A DNA stretch of 48,007 nt from Acidobacteriota bacterium (GTDB lineage: Bacteria; Acidobacteriota; Terriglobia; Acidiferrales; UBA7541): the NCBI GenBank assembly GCA_003167215.1, contig PMTV01000032.1, positions 1-48,007 on the forward strand, given 5' to 3'. Position 1 is the stretch's first letter. Each line of letters opens with the position of its first letter. A program made the translations under genes and the position numbers. The notes under the pieces are model-generated. The model ran no database searches. It was not told the DNA's origin and worked only from the letters and a program-made list of their open reading frames with translations. This document shows, one piece after another, positions 26,570 to 34,016 of the stretch.

Positions 26570-29389
26570 CTAGTGGAAGTGCGAGATCAGTACTGCATCG
26601 GTTGCGTTTATTCCGCTCGAATAAAGGATCTGCTTGCCGTCGGGAGAGATCGTGACTGCCCACACTTGCGTCTCGGCAGGAAAGCTTGCAATACGCTTCG
26701 GAGCGGAAGGTGGTGAGCCGGGAGTGCCAATGGGTTGCGCCCATATACTTGCAACCTCATCCTTGTACACGGCGTAAATCACGTTTTTCCCGTCCTTCGT
26801 CCATTCCAGCTTGTGGCCGCCGTCGCCGGATCCAGTGATAGTTTCGTTGGGGACCTCGTACAGACTGCGGATCTCGCCGCCCTCGAGACCTACGATCGCG
26901 ATCTTGGGCGGCTTCGAAGGATCGGGCCGGTAGAAAGCGGCCATGGTCAGATTGTCCGGCGAAACCTGAGGCGACTGCATGAATTCCTTGGTCAGCGGAG
27001 TGGGTGTTCCGCCGTCGATGCCCACTCGCATCACGCGGCCGGCGCCCGAAGCGTCGGAGTAAAGTACGAATTTTCCGTCGGGTGAGCAAGCCGGGAGAAT
27101 ATCGAGCTCTCCCATGCTCAGTTGCTTCGAGTTTCCGCCATCAATGTCGGCGCGCCAGACGGAGAGGCCTTGCGATTGATTGCGCGCGCTGTACACGAAA
27201 CGAAGGCCGTCGCCGCAGGCATCAGGCCAAAAAGGCTCGACGCCATTTATCGCCAGATCGTGAAGTTTGCTGCCATCCGGAGCAACACTGGCAAGGCGAA
27301 TCGCCCCTCCGGTATAGTAGCCGTAAATTATTTTGTCGCCGGGCGCCCAGGTGATGCCGCCAAGTCCGTCAGCCCTCCCGACTCCGCTAGTAACTTGCCG
27401 TGGCGATGAAAACGAGATGACGCTTCCGAAATTCGTGATCGCAAGGTTCGCCATTAGAGATATCTGAACGGTTGCGAGCGCCGAGCCGTCAGCGGTGATG
27501 GTCGTTCCATTATAAAAATTAAGATCGTTCGTAATCCGGCGCGCTTCAGCCTCCGGATAACTGACTTGCCAGATCTGGGGATTTACTGACCTCTTGTCGG
27601 CAGGGGCAGCAAACGCGATGGCCGAACCGTCAGGAAACCAGGCCATTTGGCGGGGACCGCTCCAATCTTTCGATCCCAGGCGGGATTTAGCGCCCGAATC
27701 CACGGCTACCGTCTCCAGAAAAAACTTCTGGAAGTCGCCGTTGGCAGTTTCGGACACAGCGACACGAGCGCCGTCGGGAGACCACGCCGGGCCGTTGCTC
27801 GAAAAAGAAGCCGGATCCTTCAAGCTCGAAAGAATCTTTTCATTGGTGCCATCCGCGTTGGCGATGATCAGATTGGATGTCTTCATCTTGCCTGCCTGAC
27901 GCACGAACACGAATCGCTTGCCATCAGGCGAAAAACTGATGGGGCTGTCCACGTCCACAACCCTTTGCGTCGGTGTCCCGCCTAGTGACGGAACTTGGAA
28001 AAGAGTTCCGAGCCCGAGCGATTCGTCGCGTTTGACGAAATAAAGATAATTCCCATCGATTGAGAACGTCAGTCCGGCAATTTCCTGCTGCGTTCCAGCA
28101 AGAACTTGCGCGGAACTGCCGGTACCCAACTGATGGACCCAAAGAGCGTGCCCAGCTTTGTCGTCCTGGACATAGGCCAGCCATTTGCCGTCGCTCGATA
28201 TTGCCGCGGAGTGGATGTTCCCAGTGGAAGTCACCGGCGTGATGGTCATTTGCGAAAACGAGGACGGCGTTTCGTGGTGCGAGTTACGATAATGCAGGAA
28301 CAGAACGACCATTGCGGCGAGACCGAAGATCACCGGTACAATTTTCCCAAAAGTGCTCCAGCCTGATTTCGCCGGCGCCGCTGCTACGGCCGCAGTCTGT
28401 GAAGCTGTGGCAGCGACCTGAGAAGACGCAGGCGGCGCGACGTAACTTCCGGATCCGGGGCCCGCGCTCGCGCCGGACCACGCCGCCGCAGTACCGCTCC
28501 CCGCTCGCCCGGAATCTGAATCGCGCTTCAGCCGCTTCAAATCCCCGCGAAGTTCCGCGGCTGTTTGATATCGTAGGTCGCGGTCCTTCTCCAGTGACTT
28601 GCCAATGATTTCCTCCAGCTTCGGCGCCACGTTGGGATTCAAAGAAGATGGCGCCGCCGGCGTTCGGTTCAAAATTGCATCGAAGATCACCGCAGAAGTA
28701 TGTCCGTTGAACGCCGCCTGCCCGGTAGCCATCTCATACAGTACCGCCCCTAGGCTGAAAAGATCGGTGCGAGCATCCAGTTCTTCTCCCCGAGCTTGTT
28801 CGGGTGACATATATGCAATCGTGCCGATCGCAGAACCCGGGCTTGTAAGCAAAAGATTGTCCGAAGTAAGTTCCGACGCTGTGGCCCCGCCGCCCACCGG
28901 TTCCGCGATGCGCCGCGAAGCCGATTGTTTTGCAAGCCCGAAATCCAGAATCTTCGCCTGCGAACGCGTGGTAATAAAAATATTGGCAGGTTTGATGTCG
29001 CGATGCACGATACCTCGCGCATGCGCGGCATCCAACGCATCCGCGATTTGGGTCCCAAAATCCAGCAACGCATCCGCGGCCACAGGCCGGCCCGCGATCC
29101 TTTCCCGCAGCGTCTGCCCCTCCATCAGTTCCATCACTAGAAACGGCCGGCCGTTGTGCGAGCCTACGTCGTAAATTGTGCAGATGCCGGGATGGTTGAG
29201 TGAAGATGCGGAGCGGGCTTCGCGCTGGAATCGCTCCAGTGATGCGGAATCGCGCGCCAAATCCTCAGACAGGAATTTCAGCGCCACCTGACGGCCGAGC
29301 CGCGTGTCCTCCGCGCGGTACACCTGGCCCATGCCCCCGCTTCCCAGGGGCTCGATGATGCGGTAATGCGATATCGTTTCGCCCAACAT
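26570..29389 (-). CDS. Membrane Ser/Thr protein kinase with extracytoplasmic PD40-type beta-propeller
   Basis: A protein of about 939 residues. The kinase domain is at about 8-285: G-loop [10 protein letters not shown]38 (VALKF), H129-R-D131-IKPANI, D149-F-G, and [16 protein letters not shown]. An Ala/Gly/Ser linker is followed by one membrane segment (about 348-367). The outer half is a propeller of repeated blades ([40 protein letters not shown]). All catalytic residues are present, so it should be an active transmembrane sensor kinase. The start is uncertain: ATG at 29389 gives [11 protein letters not shown], the common start; ATG at 29401 is four codons earlier. Confidence 0.9.
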   Translation of the reverse strand: MLGETISHYRIIEPLGSGGMGQVYRAEDTRLGRQVALKFLSEDLARDSASLERFQREARSASSLNHPGICTIYDVGSHNGRPFLVMELMEGQTLRERIAGRPVAADALLDFGTQIADALDAAHARGIVHRDIKPANIFITTRSQAKILDFGLAKQSASRRIAEPVGGGATASELTSDNLLLTSPGSAIGTIAYMSPEQARGEELDARTDLFSLGAVLYEMATGQAAFNGHTSAVIFDAILNRTPAAPSSLNPNVAPKLEEIIGKSLEKDRDLRYQTAAELRGDLKRLKRDSDSGRAGSGTAAAWSGASAGPGSGSYVAPPASSQVAATASQTAAVAAAPAKSGWSTFGKIVPVIFGLAAMVVLFLHYRNSHHETPSSFSQMTITPVTSTGNIHSAAISSDGKWLAYVQDDKAGHALWVHQLGTGSSAQVLAGTQQEIAGLTFSIDGNYLYFVKRDESLGLGTLFQVPSLGGTPTQRVVDVDSPISFSPDGKRFVFVRQAGKMKTSNLIIANADGTNEKILSSLKDPASFSSNGPAWSPDGARVAVSETANGDFQKFFLETVAVDSGAKSRLGSKDWSGPRQMAWFPDGSAIAFAAPADKRSVNPQIWQVSYPEAEARRITNDLNFYNGTTITADGSALATVQISLMANLAITNFGSVISFSSPRQVTSGVGRADGLGGITWAPGDKIIYGYYTGGAIRLASVAPDGSKLHDLAINGVEPFWPDACGDGLRFVYSARNQSQGLSVWRADIDGGNSKQLSMGELDILPACSPDGKFVLYSDASGAGRVMRVGIDGGTPTPLTKEFMQSPQVSPDNLTMAAFYRPDPSKPPKIAIVGLEGGEIRSLYEVPNETITGSGDGGHKLEWTKDGKNVIYAVYKDEVASIWAQPIGTPGSPPSAPKRIASFPAETQVWAVTISPDGKQILYSSGINATDAVLISHFH

Positions 29390-29641
29390 TCGCGCAATCA
29401 TCCTAAACAACTCGCGACCACGGCGCAAGCGGCTCCCGCGAGCCAACACGGAGAGTCGTTGCGTAACACTCAAGAAACATTTGTCGGAAATGCCATAAAT
29501 TGGCATGCGCCATTAATTGTCTATCCGTTAAATAGTTATCCGCGCCAGCAACTTTTTTTGGTTGCTTGGGTTTCACACTCAGCAGCCGAAAAGGGCCTCG
29601 GCCCTCGGCAATTATCGAATACCTAAACTAGGAGAAATTTA

Positions 29642-31036
29642 ATGTTGAATCGCAAAGGTATGGGTGTGTTCGTTTCACTTTTCGCAGCGCTCCTGCTTTC
29701 CAGTTGTGGCGGGGGTACGAGTTCTTCATCGACTTCCAACGGCCAGGCATCCGTCTTTACCGTCGGTACCGATGCTCCGCTTCCGAGCGTCGTATCTTGT
29801 CAGCTTATGGTGACGGGCATTACGATTTTCAACGGCACAACCAATGTAAGCGTGCTTTCCACGCCGCAAGTCGTGGACTTCGCACAGTTCAACGGCCTGC
29901 ACCAACTTCTCGATCTCAACGCGGTGCCCAACGGCACGTACACTTCGGCCACGGTGACGATTGCATCTCCCGTGATTGGATACATCAACGTCAATCCGCC
30001 GAATCCGCCTACGGCATCCACAATCAACGGAACTCTCTCGGTTTCTTCCGTGACTGCGAATTTCCCGCAGCCGTTCGTTCTGGACGCCAGCGATCTCGTC
30101 GGCCTTCGTATGGAATTCGACCTGCGCCAGTCGTTGCAAGTTGACGGCAATGGCCAGGTGACCGGCGTCGTCAACCCTGTATTCGAAATGAACTTGCTCA
30201 ATTCCACCGATGCCGGCGTCTCGATTGATGATTTCCACGCGGGTGTCATCGGCGTCACGGGCGCCAACACCTTCACAGTTCAGGGTCCTCATGGACGTCA
30301 GTGGCAGGTGACCACCAACGACAGTACTGTCTTCGACGACCCGGATATTCCGATGAGTTCCTTCACCGCGAGCACGATTGTATCGCTCACCGGCACGCTT
30401 GATCCGGTGTCGCATGCCATCGATGCATCGGAAGTAGAGGTAATCTCCAATGACAAGTTCTTCCTCGGTGGTTTGCTCACATATGTCAATCCCGCCTCGC
30501 CTCAGCCGGCCACGCAAGCAGATATTTACGTACGCGAAGAACTGCCTGCTATTTCCGGAATTTCGGATGGCCAGATCGAAACGCTGACCCTGAACGGGAG
30601 CGAGCGTTACAGAATCGGAAACATCAATCTTCCGCTGACTACGCTCCTCTTCAATAACACTCTGCTGGCTCCGGGCCAGCGCGTGGATATCGGAGGACCC
30701 CTCACCACGTCGAATGGCACGGAAACGCTAACAGTCCACCGCGTCATTCTGCGTCGTCAAGGCCAGTCGGGATCGTGGGTCTCCGGCAGCACGATGGTGC
30801 AGTCTGGCAACGCCGGCAGCTTCCAGTTGACTGATGACTGGACCGCCGGGATTCTATTGCCGGCTCCGCTTACCGTGCTCTCAACCAACGATACAAACTT
30901 CATAAATCTAAGCGGCCTTGGTGCGCTTTCCGGCCCGGGACCGATTCAGATTCGTGTGGTCGGATTCATACTCATCAATCAGGCGAACGGTCAGCCCGTG
31001 ATGGTTGCCCGCTCGGTCGAACAGCTCGGCTCATAA
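29642..31036 (+). CDS. DUF4382-type lipoprotein
   Basis: The 464-residue protein has a lipobox (LLLSSC at about residues 17-22) followed by Gly/Ser/Thr. The N-terminal domain (about 36-190) resembles DUF4382: opening VGTDAPLPSVVSCQLMVTGI and LLDLNAVPNGTYTSATVTI. The middle (GVIGVTGANTFTVQGPHGRQ) resembles DUF5666 beta repeats. It is thus a surface or periplasmic beta-rich protein of unknown role. TAGGAG is upstream of the ATG. A small hairpin AGGGCC-TC-GGCCCT at 29592-29605 lies in the leader. Confidence 0.75.
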   Translation: MLNRKGMGVFVSLFAALLLSSCGGGTSSSSTSNGQASVFTVGTDAPLPSVVSCQLMVTGITIFNGTTNVSVLSTPQVVDFAQFNGLHQLLDLNAVPNGTYTSATVTIASPVIGYINVNPPNPPTASTINGTLSVSSVTANFPQPFVLDASDLVGLRMEFDLRQSLQVDGNGQVTGVVNPVFEMNLLNSTDAGVSIDDFHAGVIGVTGANTFTVQGPHGRQWQVTTNDSTVFDDPDIPMSSFTASTIVSLTGTLDPVSHAIDASEVEVISNDKFFLGGLLTYVNPASPQPATQADIYVREELPAISGISDGQIETLTLNGSERYRIGNINLPLTTLLFNNTLLAPGQRVDIGGPLTTSNGTETLTVHRVILRRQGQSGSWVSGSTMVQSGNAGSFQLTDDWTAGILLPAPLTVLSTNDTNFINLSGLGALSGPGPIQIRVVGFILINQANGQPVMVARSVEQLGS

Positions 31037-31060
31037 CTGGCGCGGAATTCTCGGGCCAGC

Positions 31061-31111
31061 GCCACTGTCTCGTTTGCGGTTCGCCGCGGCGGGACAGTGG
31101 CATTTTCCTTT
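31061..31111 (+). terminator. Rho-independent terminator after the DUF4382 lipoprotein
   Basis: An 11-bp stem with one G-T pair (GCCACTGTCTC at 31061-31071 with GGGACAGTGGC at 31091-31101) holds an inner GCGG/CCGC helix and is followed by ATTTTCCTTTT. It lies 25 bases after the stop. Confidence 0.88.
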
Positions 31112-31151
31112 TCGCCCTCTCAACACTGGTACTCTGAGTTAAAATCGTCGT

Positions 31152-31499
31152 GTGCAGGACCCGCGTACATTCTCGGAATTTTGGCCGTCCTATGTCTTAG
31201 CGCATCGTAAGCCGCTGACGCGCGGTTTTCATTCCGTGGGAACTCTGACCGGCTGGGCGCTCCTGCTTGCGGCTGGTGTTTTCCGGCAGCCGTGGTTCAT
31301 TCTGGCTGCGCTGCTGGTACCGTATGCTTTTGCCTGGGTGTCACACTTCTTCGTTGAACACAATCGTCCGGCATCATTCGATCATCCCTTGTGGTCCTGG
31401 CTCGCCGATCAAAAAACGGTCGCGCTGGTGCTGGCTGGGCGTATGAACCGGGAAGTACAGCGATTTACTGCGATCGACGCTCAGGCGCCAACTCGTTAA
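31152..31499 (+). CDS. DUF962 (Mpo1-like) small membrane protein
   Basis: The 115-residue protein has the DUF962 pattern: FSEFWPSYVLAHRKPLTRGF with its H, HSVGTLTGWALLLA, YAFAWVSHFFVEHNRPASF and a final LADQKTVAL. Two or three hydrophobic segments are present. Yeast Mpo1 of this family is an iron-dependent alpha-dioxygenase for 2-hydroxy fatty acids; the bacterial role is unknown. The start is GTG at 31152, with no Shine-Dalgarno. TAAAAT ends six bases before it, so the mRNA may be leaderless. Confidence 0.82.
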   Translation: MQDPRTFSEFWPSYVLAHRKPLTRGFHSVGTLTGWALLLAAGVFRQPWFILAALLVPYAFAWVSHFFVEHNRPASFDHPLWSWLADQKTVALVLAGRMNREVQRFTAIDAQAPTR

Positions 31500-31536
31500 T
31501 CGCATCACCGGAAGCGATAGGTTGGTTCAGCGACGA

Positions 31537-32247
31537 CTATTCCATCCGATCCGCTATCACCTGCCTGCCATTTGTGCGAATCTCGATAGCGATGGGCGGG
31601 CGAATCGCCGACCCGTGCACCACTTGCCCTCGAACCAGCCCTCCCGCCGAGTTCGTCCCGTAACGCGTGAGATCGAAAACCGTGTGATGACATGGATCAC
31701 CGACCATCGGATGATCTGCTCGGTAGTGGTACTGCTTCTCGAGTCTCGGCAGGTCTGTTACATATTCCAGCTCGCAAGTCCCGAACGGCTCGCGCAACAA
31801 GATTGCCCAAAAATTTCCGCCTGGCATACGCACCACGATTGCCGGCGTTTGGTCCCCCGTAGAAGTACGATAAACGAACCGCTTTGACGACCATTCTCTT
31901 GCCAGTTCATCAGTTGTCGCGATTTCTCCCGGGGCAGTAGGCAACTGTTCCACGGGTGCCGCCGTCTCTGCGGCGAGTGGTGCGCTTGCCTGTATCGGAG
32001 CAGGCCCTGGTTCTACTACGGCTGGGTCGCGACTCCACCACGCGATTCCGATCCCGGCTACGATCGCAGCTACGATTGCGATTGTGAGCCAGGCCGGAGG
32101 CATTGGCATTTGAGACAGCCTCAACTTCAAAGACGCTAGGGAGAAAGCGCCCGTTGCTTTGCCGCCAGGTCCGGTTTCAGTTGGGACTCCGGGTATCGTC
32201 GGTTGCGCGGGCTTGAAAGGATCGTACGGTTTGTTTTCGTCAGACAT
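31537..32247 (-). CDS. Membrane-anchored protein of unknown function with a possible ligand-less Rieske-like domain
   Basis: The 236-residue protein has a hydrophilic N-terminus, one membrane segment (53-71), a Pro/Ala linker (about 75-110) and a globular end. The end holds G-T-C158 and, 27 residues on, D184-P-C186-H-H-T-V-F-D192, then G.VRG...PPI. This resembles Rieske box II (CPCHGSxFD..G) with the cluster-binding Cys replaced by Asp and only the disulfide Cys pair kept. This is inference from pattern, not a known family match. The ATG at 32247 was chosen; the frame stays open further upstream but overlaps the next gene. Confidence 0.7.
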   Translation of the reverse strand: MSDENKPYDPFKPAQPTIPGVPTETGPGGKATGAFSLASLKLRLSQMPMPPAWLTIAIVAAIVAGIGIAWWSRDPAVVEPGPAPIQASAPLAAETAAPVEQLPTAPGEIATTDELAREWSSKRFVYRTSTGDQTPAIVVRMPGGNFWAILLREPFGTCELEYVTDLPRLEKQYHYRADHPMVGDPCHHTVFDLTRYGTNSAGGLVRGQVVHGSAIRPPIAIEIRTNGRQVIADRME

Positions 32248-32312
32248 AATCGCGTTTCGTTTGCGGTTCGATGACAGGGAAGTGCGTTTGCATTCGCGAG
32301 AATAACTCCGCG

Positions 32313-32651
32313 CTAAGCGGGGCGTTCGACTCGAGCCGAATGGTGCGCGACGTACTCGTGTACGTTTGCAAGAACTAACAGTAACTCCAGCATTCGGTCT
32401 CGCTGTTCCGGCATCGGCTCGTCCGCTCCCTCTTCCAGATTTTTCACCACCGCAAGTGCATCGGAGAGCAGCCACTGAAGCTTATCCGAATCGATCGCGC
32501 GTCCTTCCCGGCATTGGCTCAGCGCTTGGTCCGTACGGACAAATGCTTCATCGACGAAATGGTCCAAGCATAACCGCACGCCGGCTAGCGCCATCGGAAT
32601 CGATTTCGCACATCCAGCCTTTTGACAATTTCCCGCTACGGCCGCGCTCAT
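32313..32651 (-). CDS. Small hypothetical protein with Cys/His motif
   Basis: The 112-residue protein has C9-x4-C14-x13-C28-x2-H31 near the N-terminus, a likely small zinc site, then a helical, acidic remainder (about 40-105) with several Leu-rich helices. No known family recognised. ATG at 32651 follows AGGGG with a spacing of six bases; a GTG lies one codon earlier. It is upstream of the membrane protein ending at 31537 and may be co-transcribed (65-base gap). Confidence 0.72.
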   Translation of the reverse strand: MSAAVAGNCQKAGCAKSIPMALAGVRLCLDHFVDEAFVRTDQALSQCREGRAIDSDKLQWLLSDALAVVKNLEEGADEPMPEQRDRMLELLLVLANVHEYVAHHSARVERPA

Positions 32652-32785
32652 CACATACCCCTGCCTCTCAAGTGGTTATTACCTCAAGGTAAGCGCGAGA
32701 GTAGCACATTTTTTCGGACCCAAGCAGGTATGCGCCGAAAAGCACAATAGCGTATCGAAACAGGGTCCTCGCGGGGAAAATCACG

Positions 32786-32826
32786 AAGAAAAAACAGAAA
32801 TCGAGGGGCGTTCACTGAACGCCCCT
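32786..32826 (-). terminator. Rho-independent terminator after the DUF4097 gene
   Basis: On the - strand, a 10-bp perfect stem (AGGGGCGTTC, loop AGT, GAACGCCCCT; 32804-32826) is followed by a T-rich stretch (CGATTTCTGTTTTTTCTT). It lies 16 bases after the stop at 32843. Confidence 0.9.
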
Positions 32827-32842
32827 CCTGCTTCAAACTCTA

Positions 32843-33823
32843 TCAGCGAATTTCAATGCTTCCTGAACTCGTGCTGAGTTCCACTACCGGCCCTCCTGCT
32901 CCTACTTTGCCTTGCAGTTCGCGAGGACTGATTTTCCCTTGCACACTTATGTTATGCGTCGTCTCGATGTTCCCGGAGCTGGTTCGCGCGACGACGTTGA
33001 ATGCAGCCTGTGGCGGAAAATCCACGCTGACGTTTCCCGATCCACTGCGAAGGCGCCAGTCGCCGGTAGGATCTCCCTGGGCCGTGATGCTGCCGCTGCC
33101 TGTGGACACTTTCGCCGCGCCTTTTACGCCTTTCATCTGTACGTCGCCGGAGCCCGTGCTGATATCCACATCTCCTGCCGCCGTCTGCTCCAGTTTCACG
33201 TCACCGCTGCCGCTCGACGCTGTCAGGCCGCCGGCAATCGCGATCGCGCGAATGGTTCCGCTGCCGGCAGTGGCGTGAGCATTTCCATGAATGCCATCCA
33301 GTTCTATGTCGCCCGATCCTGTTCGCACGCGCGCTTCACCGCCAATATTCTTCGCGTGCAACCCTCCCGAGCCGCTGTTCATGTCCACCGGTCCGCCAAT
33401 TCCATCGACGGTTTGATCTCCCGAGCCTGATTCAGAGCGCAGCTTCGTTTGCACCGGCACAATCAACTCGTAACTGATCGAGATATTGCGCTTCCAATCG
33501 TGGTTTTCGATGTGCCCTACCCGAATAGTGTTCCCGTTTTGTTCGATCGGCGGATCGTTTTCAATTTCGTGGATGCGTTGCTCCGCGTCGCCCCAGCCAC
33601 TCGCGTGAATTTTGGCGTGGATTTCCACTTTCGTCGAATCACCGGTACGTACCGTAATGTCTCCCGATCCCGTTTGCACGTCCAATTCCACCGGGCCGGT
33701 CACGCTCAGCGTACGATCGAAATGTCCCTGGCTCTCTCCAGCCCATGCAGGAAACGCGGCCAAACTCGCAGCCAGCGCCACCAATAAGAACAAACCCGGA
33801 ACTGCGCGCAGACGAACTTTCAT
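32843..33823 (-). CDS. Secreted DUF4097-type beta-repeat protein
   Basis: The 326-residue protein has a signal peptide (about 1-28, cleavage near AWA-GE). The rest is a row of about eleven repeats of 18-24 residues built on (T/S)GSG(D/N/S)(I/V)xx: TGSGDITV, SGSGDQTV, TGSGDIEL, SGSGDVKL, TGSGDVQM, SGSGNVSV, ending TSSGSIEI. This is the DUF4097 pattern, probably a right-handed beta-solenoid outside the cytoplasm. The ATG at 33823 is seven bases after AGGAGG. The frame is open back into secA but that part is not used. Confidence 0.88.
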   Translation of the reverse strand: MKVRLRAVPGLFLLVALAASLAAFPAWAGESQGHFDRTLSVTGPVELDVQTGSGDITVRTGDSTKVEIHAKIHASGWGDAEQRIHEIENDPPIEQNGNTIRVGHIENHDWKRNISISYELIVPVQTKLRSESGSGDQTVDGIGGPVDMNSGSGGLHAKNIGGEARVRTGSGDIELDGIHGNAHATAGSGTIRAIAIAGGLTASSGSGDVKLEQTAAGDVDISTGSGDVQMKGVKGAAKVSTGSGSITAQGDPTGDWRLRSGSGNVSVDFPPQAAFNVVARTSSGNIETTHNISVQGKISPRELQGKVGAGGPVVELSTSSGSIEIR

Positions 33824-34016
33824 CTTCATTCCTCCTATGCGGGATAGAGCTGCCCAAGCAAGAGGTACGCAATGCGCCGCTGAAATGTTCAGACGCAAGA
33901 CAGCATTTCGGGTGAACGTGGACTCGTCGCCAATTCGCCCGCCATGTTCACTTGATTCACTCAGCGTCGTCAGGGAGGACCAAGTCCGCCTGAGAAATGG
34001 AGGGGTTGGGTCGATT

